Assembly: GCF_002149925.1 (NCBI RefSeq)
Contig: NZ_MSLT01000019.1
Coordinates: forward strand, 1-64,000
Direction: 5' to 3'
Source: Thioflexithrix psekupsensis
Lineage (GTDB): Bacteria; Pseudomonadota; Gammaproteobacteria; Beggiatoales; Beggiatoaceae
Length of the DNA stretch: 64,000 bases
In this document: positions 28,057 to 35,983 of the stretch, in pieces
Layout of the letters: every line of letters begins with the position of its first letter
Numbering within the stretch: the first letter of the stretch is position 1
Made by a program: the position numbers and the translations under genes
The notes under the pieces: model-generated
Databases searched by the model: none
The model's input: the letters and a program-made list of their open reading frames with translations, nothing else
What the model was told of the DNA's origin: nothing

Positions 28057-30627
28057 TTACAAGTCAAGTTTGCCTGATTCTTCAGGAAAATACAATAATT
28101 GATCTTCAATCGCCTGTCGGTCTTCTACCATCGCTAATTTTAGGCATTCTAATAAAAATAAATTGTCTTTTAAATAAGTGGCTAATTTATCAAATTGTTC
28201 TTCCGTTAATTGCCATCGATAGCCAATGTCTTGGTGTTTTTGACTTAATTGTCGGAATTGAGCTGTGAATTCTTGCCATTCGGAAGTGCTGCTATTTTCA
28301 TCAGGCAGTTTTAGTTTAGATAGTTCAGCATAATAATCAGGAGAGGTTTTGCATAATTCTACAAATTCTTTAAAGAAGTGAGTCCACTCTTGTTGTTGTT
28401 CTCTTAACTCAGGGAATATTTGTGAGGAAAACTCTGCAAAAGTATCACAGTGTAGCAAAATGATTGATATGAAGTAGTCTGCTTTATAGACTAAATTGAT
28501 GGCAAGATCGCGGATTAGAGCGGGGGCGCGGGCAAGATCGAGGTCACGGGCAAGATCGCGAGCGGAGGCGCGGGCAAGATCGCGAGCGAAGGCACGGCCA
28601 CGGTCGAAGTCACAGTTGATGGCGAGGATGCGGTCGGAAGCACGGGTGCGGGTGATGGCGAGAACGATGATTCGATCAATGGTTTTGGCAAGGACACGGT
28701 CAGGAACACGGTCAAGGACACGGTCAAGGACACGGTAGTGGACTCGATTGAGGGTGCGGTAAGATACAACCCCTAAAAGAATATAAACTACCCTAACATC
28801 AGCAGATTTATCACCAGATTGTATTTTACTTGCCTTTCGAGTTGCCCAAGACAACAGCTTTGCTAATTCAGGCGCATCTGAAATGACTGATTGCCGTAAA
28901 AAATCTTGAAAGTCCTTAAAAAATTGTGTGCTATGCTCTTCACTCAATAAACTTACCGTTAATAAAAATACTTCTCGCCAACGTGGTTCATGATAATGCG
29001 GTATTAATGCCTTGATTTGGCTGGGATTTTCTGCAATATATTTGGCAGTAAAAAATTCTTGAATGGTTAAATGCGAAAAGGAATAAATCGATTTAGCCCG
29101 TTCTATCAATAAACCATGCTGCGCTTCAATGCTTTTTAAAACCCGTTCGCCTTCTATTTCTTGTTCTTTAAATTCGGGTACTTTTTGCAAAAAATGTACA
29201 AGCTGTTGTTCTAATGATTTTTGCGCAATAAAATAATTGCCTTTATCAAAATTTAACGCCGCGATTGTTGCCAACAATTGCCGCTTACGCCCTAAAGACA
29301 AGCCTTTATAAATGACATCGCGTTGAATCGCTCTGGACGCATCCCATTTCTTCAATAAGGCATCGACCGCCTCTTCGTAAAGTTCAAGCCGTCGTGAGGG
29401 AAAATTCATGGTGTCATCAAACGCCAAACACAACAAACTCAACAATAAAGGCGTGCGCGCCAACTCTCGCAATCCTTTGTGTTCTTCTTGCTGAAACGCA
29501 GTAAAAAATTTATCTCGTTTGGCTACTTTTTCTCCACTAAACCATTTTTTTGCGTAAGCCTTGATTTGCGCCTCGGTAAAATCGGCAATTTCGGTATAAA
29601 CGAAATAATCAAAAGTATAATCACTTGCGGCATTACGACAACTGATTAAACAAGTACTGTTTAAATAATCCTTGCTGAATTGTTTTAATTGTTGATTTAT
29701 TTTTTCTCGAATTCCACCGCTTTCTTGCACTTCATCTAAGCCATCAAATAACACAATCATTTCACCCATTCTTAACATAACATCAATAAACTGCCAATTG
29801 TGAGGAATACCACAGGCGACAAATTGCTGATTTAAAAAAGGCTGTAAATCTAAGCCACTGTCTGCCCATTCTTTTAACGAGACAAAAATAGGTAATTTAT
29901 CAATTTTACCCTGAGCCGCTTGCAGAGCAATATATTTAAGAAAAGTGGTTTTACCTGCACCAGGTTTTCCTAAAATAAATAAACGCTTATCACTTTGATT
30001 TTTAACCAATTCTAAGCCATTACTGCGTGGTGTTTTTTCTAAAAAAGCGGGGTCTTCTGTCAATTTAGAAATATCGTAACGACGTTGTGCCGAAGGTTTA
30101 TCTAACACAAAAACATCTGTAAAAATTCCCTCCAAAGGCACAGGCTCATGATGCCCTAAAATCCGTATGGTGCTGCACTGCTTAATGATTCCATTTAAAT
30201 AAACATTTTTAATTTCAAAACCATACTTTTCAAACCACTCCTTAGATAATTCTTCATTATGCCATTGCATTAAATAACGAACAGCCTCTAAAGCAGGTTT
30301 TATAAAAGCGTTAGTAATTTCTTTTGATTTGTCTTGATCATGGATTCCAAAATTACCATAACCTTGAATGGTTCTTAATGGATTTTCTAAATGTCCAAAA
30401 TCGGGTCGGTCTGGACTGCTTTTTGAGCCTAAATAATTTTCTAAAGTTGGTTTTCCATCGGGTTGCTTTCCATTTTTCTTAACATAAAGATAACGACAAA
30501 ATGCCTCCGCAAATTTACGGCATTCTGGGAGTTGTTGTTTAGGATTATTATGTGTAAAAATAGAATCATAATAATCCAATAAACGCTCATGAATCTGAAA
30601 CAACAAGTTATCGACATTATCCGCCAT
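28057..30627 (-). CDS. HEPN-like / NACHT STAND NTPase
   Basis: An 856-residue signal-transduction ATPase. The N-terminal ~120 residues (RKFAEAFCRYLYVKK, then LRTIQGYGNFGIHDQ with His near 95) resemble a HEPN/DUF4145-type helical domain. NACHT follows: Walker A FILGKPGAGKTT near 222, Walker B IVLFDGLDEV near 294, STCLISCRN sensor, and the winged-helix/helical part ending SFSHLTIQEFFTAKY near 520. Residues ~627-709 are short D-L-A-R and V-L-D-R repeats. Proteins of this build act in anti-phage or heterokaryon-like defence, where the repeats sense and the N-terminus executes. The start is the ATG at 30627 with AAGGAGG just upstream. It begins 10 nt after the RND pump gene and precedes two uncharacterised genes. 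Confidence 0.88.
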   Translation of the reverse strand: MADNVDNLLFQIHERLLDYYDSIFTHNNPKQQLPECRKFAEAFCRYLYVKKNGKQPDGKPTLENYLGSKSSPDRPDFGHLENPLRTIQGYGNFGIHDQDKSKEITNAFIKPALEAVRYLMQWHNEELSKEWFEKYGFEIKNVYLNGIIKQCSTIRILGHHEPVPLEGIFTDVFVLDKPSAQRRYDISKLTEDPAFLEKTPRSNGLELVKNQSDKRLFILGKPGAGKTTFLKYIALQAAQGKIDKLPIFVSLKEWADSGLDLQPFLNQQFVACGIPHNWQFIDVMLRMGEMIVLFDGLDEVQESGGIREKINQQLKQFSKDYLNSTCLISCRNAASDYTFDYFVYTEIADFTEAQIKAYAKKWFSGEKVAKRDKFFTAFQQEEHKGLRELARTPLLLSLLCLAFDDTMNFPSRRLELYEEAVDALLKKWDASRAIQRDVIYKGLSLGRKRQLLATIAALNFDKGNYFIAQKSLEQQLVHFLQKVPEFKEQEIEGERVLKSIEAQHGLLIERAKSIYSFSHLTIQEFFTAKYIAENPSQIKALIPHYHEPRWREVFLLTVSLLSEEHSTQFFKDFQDFLRQSVISDAPELAKLLSWATRKASKIQSGDKSADVRVVYILLGVVSYRTLNRVHYRVLDRVLDRVPDRVLAKTIDRIIVLAITRTRASDRILAINCDFDRGRAFARDLARASARDLARDLDLARAPALIRDLAINLVYKADYFISIILLHCDTFAEFSSQIFPELREQQQEWTHFFKEFVELCKTSPDYYAELSKLKLPDENSSTSEWQEFTAQFRQLSQKHQDIGYRWQLTEEQFDKLATYLKDNLFLLECLKLAMVEDRQAIEDQLLYFPEESGKLDL
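28499..28745 (-). repeat. Short degenerate repeats inside the NACHT gene
   Basis: About 250 bp of G+C-rich repeats in an AT-rich gene. On the plus strand the string CGGGCAAGATCG recurs within units of about 24 bp (near 28528-28590), and 12-bp units of the type ACGGTCAAGGAC recur near 28690-28735. They encode four-residue-periodic D-L-A-R/V-L-D-R helices. The opposite strand is also open here, which is a side effect of the repeats. Confidence 0.85.
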
Positions 30628-30637
30628 TTTCCCCTCC

Positions 30638-33600
30638 TTAACTCTTAGCCAATACCACACCTGATTTTTCAACCGCTTTAGAGGACATGATGTCCTCATA
30701 AATCGACAATAACACGGGAACAGCAAATAATACCAAAATCGTGGAAAACATTAAACCAAAAGCAATCGATGTCGCCATCGGGATTAAAAATTGCGCTTGT
30801 AATGAAGTTTCAAATAATAACGGCGTTAAACCAAAAATAGTTGTTAATGACGTTAATAACACCGCACGCAAACGCTGACAAGAAGCCTCAATTAACGCTT
30901 CATAAATGGCCATTCCCTCTGCACGTAATTGCTGATAAAAAGTCACTAAAACTATCGAATCATTCACCACAATTCCCGATAAACCAAAAAATCCAAATAA
31001 CGATAAAATCGTTAAATCAATCCCCATCACCCAATGCCCAAACACCGCCCCCACCAATCCAAACGGAATCACACTTAATACCAATAACGGCCAACCATAA
31101 GAAGAAAATTGCCACGCTAAAATTAAATACATTAAAATTAACGCGAAAAATAAACCCCGTTTCATATCGCCTAATGTTTCCATTTGATCCGCGGCGCGTC
31201 CTTCAAATGAATATTCCACCCCATAACGGCTCACCAATTCGGGTAACACATTTTCTTCTAAATTTGCCAAAATCTCATTGGCATTGGTCACTGCGGCATC
31301 CACATCCGCTGACACCTGAGCTGCTAAACGTCCCTGAGCGCGTCGCAAGGCTTCAAAACCGCGTTGTGTGGTCAATGTCACCGCACTGGTAAATGGCACA
31401 CTGCCCCCATTCGGCAATTGCAAAGTCAACTGCTGCAAACTGGCCAAACGATACCGATCCCCATCCGGCAACGACACCCGCACCTCCACTTCATCATCCC
31501 CATCTTGGAAAATCTGCACTAACTGCCCATCATAAGCCGCTCTCAACTGCTGCCCCACACTCGCCACCGTCAAACCCAACGCCTTGCCTTGCGGCGTAAG
31601 ACTAAAAATCCACTGCTCTTGACCATAAGGCATATCATCTTCAATCGCACTCACGCCCTCAAAAGTACGCAATACTGTCTGCAAAGCCAACGAAGCCGCT
31701 TTCACCTGATACGGGTCTTCAGCCATAAAACGCACCTCAATATCCCGTCCGGGCGGCCCCCCGCGCTGTTCGCTAATGGTCAGCGTTTCCAAACCCGCTA
31801 CCGTTTGCACCCGCTCGCGCCACGCCCGAATAAAGGCTTGATTGCGCACGTCGCGGCTATCCGGTGAAGTTAATTCCACCATTAAAGAACCAAATTGATC
31901 TCCTTGTCGCGCTCCGCCCGCGCTTGTCACTGACGTTGAGCCGTGACGCAACACCACCACATTAACAATTTTCTCAGGAAAACTGGCTTGTGTTTCATAC
32001 AAGGTGTCGTACAAATGGTTTAAAAACGTATCCACTTGTGCTTTAGGCGTTCCCGAAGCAAAACTGGCGTTTGCCAATACCGTCTTACCGTCGGGAGAAG
32101 GAAAAAAAGTAAAATTCACTCGTCCCCCCGCCAACAGTCCCACCGTCAACAACATCATCACCGCAGTACCAGACAACACACTCCATCGCCATGCAATGGC
32201 TTTTTTCACCAGCGGGCGGAAAAATTGATCCCGAAATTGGTCAAAAGCATATTCCAAGCGTTGACGCATACGATGGGGTTTAGCGTGATGCAATTGATGA
32301 AACGTATGTCGCAAGTGACCGGGCAACACAAAAAAACATTCAATCACCGAAGCAATAATGACGCAAATCATCACAATAGGAATATCAATTAAAATATTGC
32401 CAATGGTGCCGCTAATGAGCATTAATGGTAAAAACGCAGAAATAGTGGTTAAAGAAGAAGCCATCACCGGTGCTAACATCCGTTGCGCTCCGCCTTCCGC
32501 GGCGAGTAAAGATCGTTCGCCCATTTGGAAATGCACAAACGCATCTTCCCCCACCACAATGGCATCATCCACCACAATGCCTAATGCCATAATCATGGCA
32601 AATAAACTGATCATATTAATGCTGCCACCGACCATATATAACACTGCCAACATGCCCATTAATGACACTGGAATGCCCACCGCCACCCAAAACGCCACCC
32701 GACCATTTAAAAAAATAAATAACACCGCCACCACTAAAATTAATCCACTGATCCCATTATTCAGTAATAAAGAGATACGCTCTTGAATCAACTCCCAATA
32801 TTGATCATAAACTTTTAACTCAATATTAGCGGGTAATAAATGCGCCCGTTCTTTTAACCATGTTTGTAAAATGTTGGCACTTTTTAAGGCATCATCACTT
32901 TCAGCGCGTTGCAATAATAATTCAATGGCAGGCTTATGGTTATGCGTTAATAACACTTCGCCATCTTGAGCGCGCCGTTCCACCTGCGCAATATCGCCCA
33001 AACGTAATAAACGCCCTTGTTCATCGGCCACTAAAGGTAATTGCATAAAAGCCAATTGATCGCGGCTTTGTGCCAAACTGCGCAATTGGCGCGTGGCATC
33101 TTCTTGACCAATAGAACCTGCGGGAATATCTTGACTAAAGGCTTTAATTTTTTCAGAAACTTGGCCTAATGTCAGCCCTAATTCTTCTAAATGAACTTGT
33201 GGAATTTGAATTGAAATTTCTTCTTCTGGCAAACCTGAAATAGAAATTTGACTGACTCCGCGTTGCAATAATTCTCGCTCAATTTGTTGTGCCAAATGTC
33301 GCAATTCAGCCGGGTCATCAGGCCCCGTAATTAACAAGCGCGCAATCGGATCGTAACGAATCACACGACTGATTTCTGGTTCTTCGGCTTCTAGGGGTAA
33401 ATTGCGCAATAATGCGACTTTTTCTTTAACATTATCTAAGGCTTCACCCATGTCTTTATTGGGTTGATATTCTAAAGTGAGGCTGGCGATATTTTCGGCT
33501 GATGTCGCGGTGATTTTGCGTAAGCCATCCACACTGCGCAATTGCTGTTCTAAAGGTCGAGTAATTGCGGTTTGCACATCTTCTGCGGTGGCATCGCTCC

Positions 33601-33772
33601 ACACCACGCGCACGGTAATAATTTCTAAGGCAAAAGTCGGAAAAAATTGAGTATTTAATTTGCTTAATGCCCAAACCCCCGATAATAACATCATCATCAT
33701 TAATAAATTTGCAGCCACTTTATGTTGTGCAAAAATGCCGATTAAATTAGTTTGGTGTTGAAAAGTTTGCAT
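30638..33772 (-). CDS. RND efflux transporter permease (AcrB/MMPL-like HAE family)
   Basis: A 1044-residue inner-membrane pump. The layout is the usual two halves with 12 helices and large periplasmic loops. Conserved text includes FFPTFALEIITVRVVWSDATAEDVQTAITRPLEQ, the TM4 charged motif MALGIVVDDAIVVGED, and the second-half FFGLSGIVVNDSIVL. It exports drugs or other hydrophobic compounds by proton antiport through an outer-membrane channel. The membrane-fusion partner normally next to it is absent on both sides (glnA upstream, NACHT gene downstream), so it is a solitary pump gene in this window. The full-length gene looks intact. Confidence 0.92.
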   Translation of the reverse strand: MQTFQHQTNLIGIFAQHKVAANLLMMMMLLSGVWALSKLNTQFFPTFALEIITVRVVWSDATAEDVQTAITRPLEQQLRSVDGLRKITATSAENIASLTLEYQPNKDMGEALDNVKEKVALLRNLPLEAEEPEISRVIRYDPIARLLITGPDDPAELRHLAQQIERELLQRGVSQISISGLPEEEISIQIPQVHLEELGLTLGQVSEKIKAFSQDIPAGSIGQEDATRQLRSLAQSRDQLAFMQLPLVADEQGRLLRLGDIAQVERRAQDGEVLLTHNHKPAIELLLQRAESDDALKSANILQTWLKERAHLLPANIELKVYDQYWELIQERISLLLNNGISGLILVVAVLFIFLNGRVAFWVAVGIPVSLMGMLAVLYMVGGSINMISLFAMIMALGIVVDDAIVVGEDAFVHFQMGERSLLAAEGGAQRMLAPVMASSLTTISAFLPLMLISGTIGNILIDIPIVMICVIIASVIECFFVLPGHLRHTFHQLHHAKPHRMRQRLEYAFDQFRDQFFRPLVKKAIAWRWSVLSGTAVMMLLTVGLLAGGRVNFTFFPSPDGKTVLANASFASGTPKAQVDTFLNHLYDTLYETQASFPEKIVNVVVLRHGSTSVTSAGGARQGDQFGSLMVELTSPDSRDVRNQAFIRAWRERVQTVAGLETLTISEQRGGPPGRDIEVRFMAEDPYQVKAASLALQTVLRTFEGVSAIEDDMPYGQEQWIFSLTPQGKALGLTVASVGQQLRAAYDGQLVQIFQDGDDEVEVRVSLPDGDRYRLASLQQLTLQLPNGGSVPFTSAVTLTTQRGFEALRRAQGRLAAQVSADVDAAVTNANEILANLEENVLPELVSRYGVEYSFEGRAADQMETLGDMKRGLFFALILMYLILAWQFSSYGWPLLVLSVIPFGLVGAVFGHWVMGIDLTILSLFGFFGLSGIVVNDSIVLVTFYQQLRAEGMAIYEALIEASCQRLRAVLLTSLTTIFGLTPLLFETSLQAQFLIPMATSIAFGLMFSTILVLFAVPVLLSIYEDIMSSKAVEKSGVVLAKS

Positions 33773-33850
33773 CGTTTAATATTTCAATTAAAGTTTATGG
33801 AATTAAAAATTTTTTATCTGAATCAGAATTTCAGAATTTCCAGACAAGCT

Positions 33851-33889
33851 AAAAGGGACAAAACCTTAAAAATTGGTTTTGTCCCTTAA
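33851..33889 (-). terminator. glnA terminator
   Basis: A perfect 11-bp stem GGGACAAAACC (33855-33865) / GGTTTTGTCCC (33875-33885) with a 9-nt loop. On the minus strand it is followed by TTTTAGC and lies about 38 nt after the glnA stop. Confidence 0.8.
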
Positions 33890-33922
33890 TACTACAACTA
33901 AGATAAAGTAAAATAAATAATT

Positions 33923-35332
33923 TTACAAGCTATAGTACATATCAAATTCAGCCGGATGCGTAGTCATACGAACGCGAGTGACATCGTTCATTTTCAGCGC
34001 AATGTACGCATCGATCAAATCATTGGTGAACACGCCACCTGCCAATAAAAATTCACGATCATTATCCAAATATTCTAAAGCTTGTTCCAATGAGAAACAC
34101 ACTTTTGGAATTTGGGCTTCTTCTTCTGGTGGCAGATCGTACAAATCTTTATCCATCGCCGCGCCCGGATCAATCTTATTCATGATGCCGTCTAAACCTG
34201 CCATCATCATCGCAGAAAACGCTAAATAAGGATTCGCGGTGGAATCAGGGAAACGTACTTCGATGCGGCGGCCTTTTGGACTGGGTACATAAGGAATACG
34301 AATTGAAGCCGAACGGTTACGCGCTGAATAAGCCAATAATACAGGAGCTTCAAAGTGTGGCACTAAACGCTTGTAACTGTTGGTACTGGGATTGGTGAAC
34401 GCATTTAAAGCGCGAGCATGTTTGATAATGCCACCAATATAATACAATGCAGTTTCGGATAAACCTGAATATTTATCGCCCGCAAAAATATTTACGCCAT
34501 CCTTAGACAGAGATTGATGCACGTGCATCCCGCTGCCGTTGTCGCCTACGATGGGTTTAGGCATAAAAGTAACCGTTTTGCCATAACCGTGTGCGACGTT
34601 CATAATCACGTATTTAAGAATTTGCACTTCATCGGCTTTCTTCACTAACGTATTGCTGCCTACACCGATTTCGCATTGGCCGGCGGTGGCAACTTCGTGG
34701 TGATGTACTTCAGCAACCAAGCCCATTTCTTCTAAAGTCAAACACATCGCAGAACGAATGTCATGCAATGAATCGACCGGAGGCACGGGAAAATAACCGC
34801 CTTTTACACCGGGACGATGGCCGAAGTTACCATCTTGGTAAGTTTTTGACGAGTTCCAACCGGCTTCTTGTGAGTCGATTTCGTAACCACAACCGCGCAT
34901 TTCTGAGTGCCAACGCACGTCATCAAAAATGAAAAATTCGTTTTCCGGCCCAAAACGTGCGCTATCGGCAATCCCGGTGGATTTTAAATAGGCTTCAGCG
35001 CGTTTAGCCACAGAACGCGGGTCACGCTCGTAACCTTGCATGGTGGCAGGCTCAATCACGTCACAACGCACGTTTAACGTGACTTCGTCAGAGAATGGAT
35101 CGATCACCGCGGTCTCATCATCGGGCATAAGGATCATGTCTGATTCGTTGATGCTCTTCCAACCAGAAATTGAAGAACCATCGAACATCTTGCCATCCAC
35201 AAAAATATCTTCATTGATCGTATGCGAAGGAACAGTGACATGTTGTTCCTTGCCTTTGGTGTCAGTGAAGCGAAAATCGACAAATTTAACGTTATGTTCT
35301 TCAATGAGTTCTAGGGTTTTTTTACCAGACAT
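33923..35332 (-). CDS. glnA: Glutamine synthetase, type I (GS-I beta)
   Basis: A 469-residue enzyme making glutamine from glutamate, ammonia and ATP; it forms a dodecamer. Active-site text: [31 protein letters not shown] and the ATP-binding segment near [19 protein letters not shown]. The adenylylation loop DLYDLPPEE, with the target Tyr near 397, is present, so GlnE-type control is expected. The start is the ATG at 35332 with AGGAG 8 nt upstream, giving exactly the E. coli length; the long upstream open frame is leader sequence. A candidate sigma-54 promoter lies about 135 nt upstream. Single-gene unit: no ntrBC is adjacent downstream. Confidence 0.97.
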   Translation of the reverse strand: MSGKKTLELIEEHNVKFVDFRFTDTKGKEQHVTVPSHTINEDIFVDGKMFDGSSISGWKSINESDMILMPDDETAVIDPFSDEVTLNVRCDVIEPATMQGYERDPRSVAKRAEAYLKSTGIADSARFGPENEFFIFDDVRWHSEMRGCGYEIDSQEAGWNSSKTYQDGNFGHRPGVKGGYFPVPPVDSLHDIRSAMCLTLEEMGLVAEVHHHEVATAGQCEIGVGSNTLVKKADEVQILKYVIMNVAHGYGKTVTFMPKPIVGDNGSGMHVHQSLSKDGVNIFAGDKYSGLSETALYYIGGIIKHARALNAFTNPSTNSYKRLVPHFEAPVLLAYSARNRSASIRIPYVPSPKGRRIEVRFPDSTANPYLAFSAMMMAGLDGIMNKIDPGAAMDKDLYDLPPEEEAQIPKVCFSLEQALEYLDNDREFLLAGGVFTNDLIDAYIALKMNDVTRVRMTTHPAEFDMYYSL

Positions 35333-35464
35333 AATTGACTCCTGTAAGGATTTATTATTGACGTTGGGTTGAGCCGGTTGGTCGAAACCAGTGCGTGACA
35401 ACACGGCTGCTATTTTGAGTCTAAAACTTGACGCTTGGCAAGTGATTTCGTTAAGAGACGGTGC

Positions 35465-35479
35465 GTAAATCGCGTGCCA
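35465..35479 (-). promoter_or_regulatory. Candidate sigma-54 promoter of glnA
   Basis: The minus strand reads TGGCACGCGATTTAC: a perfect -24 half (TGGCAC), the correct 5-nt gap, and a -12 half TTAC with A in place of the conserved G. It lies about 135 nt before the ATG. E. coli glnAp2 also starts with TGGCAC. The mismatch in the -12 GC keeps this tentative. Confidence 0.4.
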
Positions 35480-35547
35480 TAATGCACAGATTATACCAGT
35501 CATTATTTATTTTAAAATCAACAGATTATTGTGTAATTAAAGCCAAA

Positions 35548-35599
35548 TTAAAGCAGAAATGCGTTATTTTGGTGCATTTAAAAAATAACTCTGCTTTAA
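35548..35599. other. Long stem-loop upstream of glnA
   Basis: Two nested inverted pairs: TTAAAGCAG (35548-35556) with CTGCTTTAA (35591-35599), and GTTATTTT (35563-35570) with AAAATAAC (35582-35589). The loop holds GGTGCA, half of an NtrC-type site. The rest of the ~500-nt gap between glnA and 35984 shows no convincing gene. Confidence 0.5.
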
Positions 35600-35983
35600 A
35601 TGAGTGCGTTTTCACTGCTGCTATCTACATCCAAATCTGGCATAATAATCAGGTCTATTTAACAATCACTAGAGTATCACTGATTTCTACGATGGGTTTG
35701 CCGTCTATTGAAAAAAATACCTACCATTGATTTTGTTAATGAGGAGACCTAAACGCGCCACCAGCGATTTATCACCTAAAAAACCTTTACCCGCTTGAAC
35801 AGGTCAAATTCCCCTGATAAAGCAAGTCACATTTTTAAATATCTTGAAATAATTTACTTTTACTATAGTTTTTTTCAATTTCACGATCTTAAACCCCGCC
35901 ACAAACCCTTTTCTGGTGATTGACTGAATAGGGCAGTTGCGATATGTTTCAGGCTCGTTCACTTAAAACTACGTTCAGAGACA

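Noticed and set aside
28496-28738. Arg/Ala/Ser-rich plus-strand frame
   Set aside because: Complement of the NACHT repeats; its openness follows from the repeat composition and it has no ribosome site.
28499-28745. CRISPR-like array
   Set aside because: The repeats are short, degenerate, lack uniform spacers and are in frame within the NACHT gene; no cas genes are nearby.
31393-32786. Several plus-strand frames inside the RND gene
   Set aside because: Pro/His/Thr-rich products typical of the complement of a membrane-protein gene; the RND frame is intact and conserved throughout.
26506-33772. Prophage
   Set aside because: No integrase, terminase, capsid, tail or lysis genes were seen anywhere in the window; defence-like genes alone do not make a prophage.
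35333-35503. N-terminal extension of glnA by 57 residues
   Set aside because: The ATG at 35332 has AGGAG upstream and gives the exact family length; the extension runs through the likely promoter leader.
35461-35730. 89-residue plus-strand frame upstream of glnA
   Set aside because: No ribosome site or family similarity. It runs over the candidate glnA promoter and the nested stem-loop, which explain the region better.
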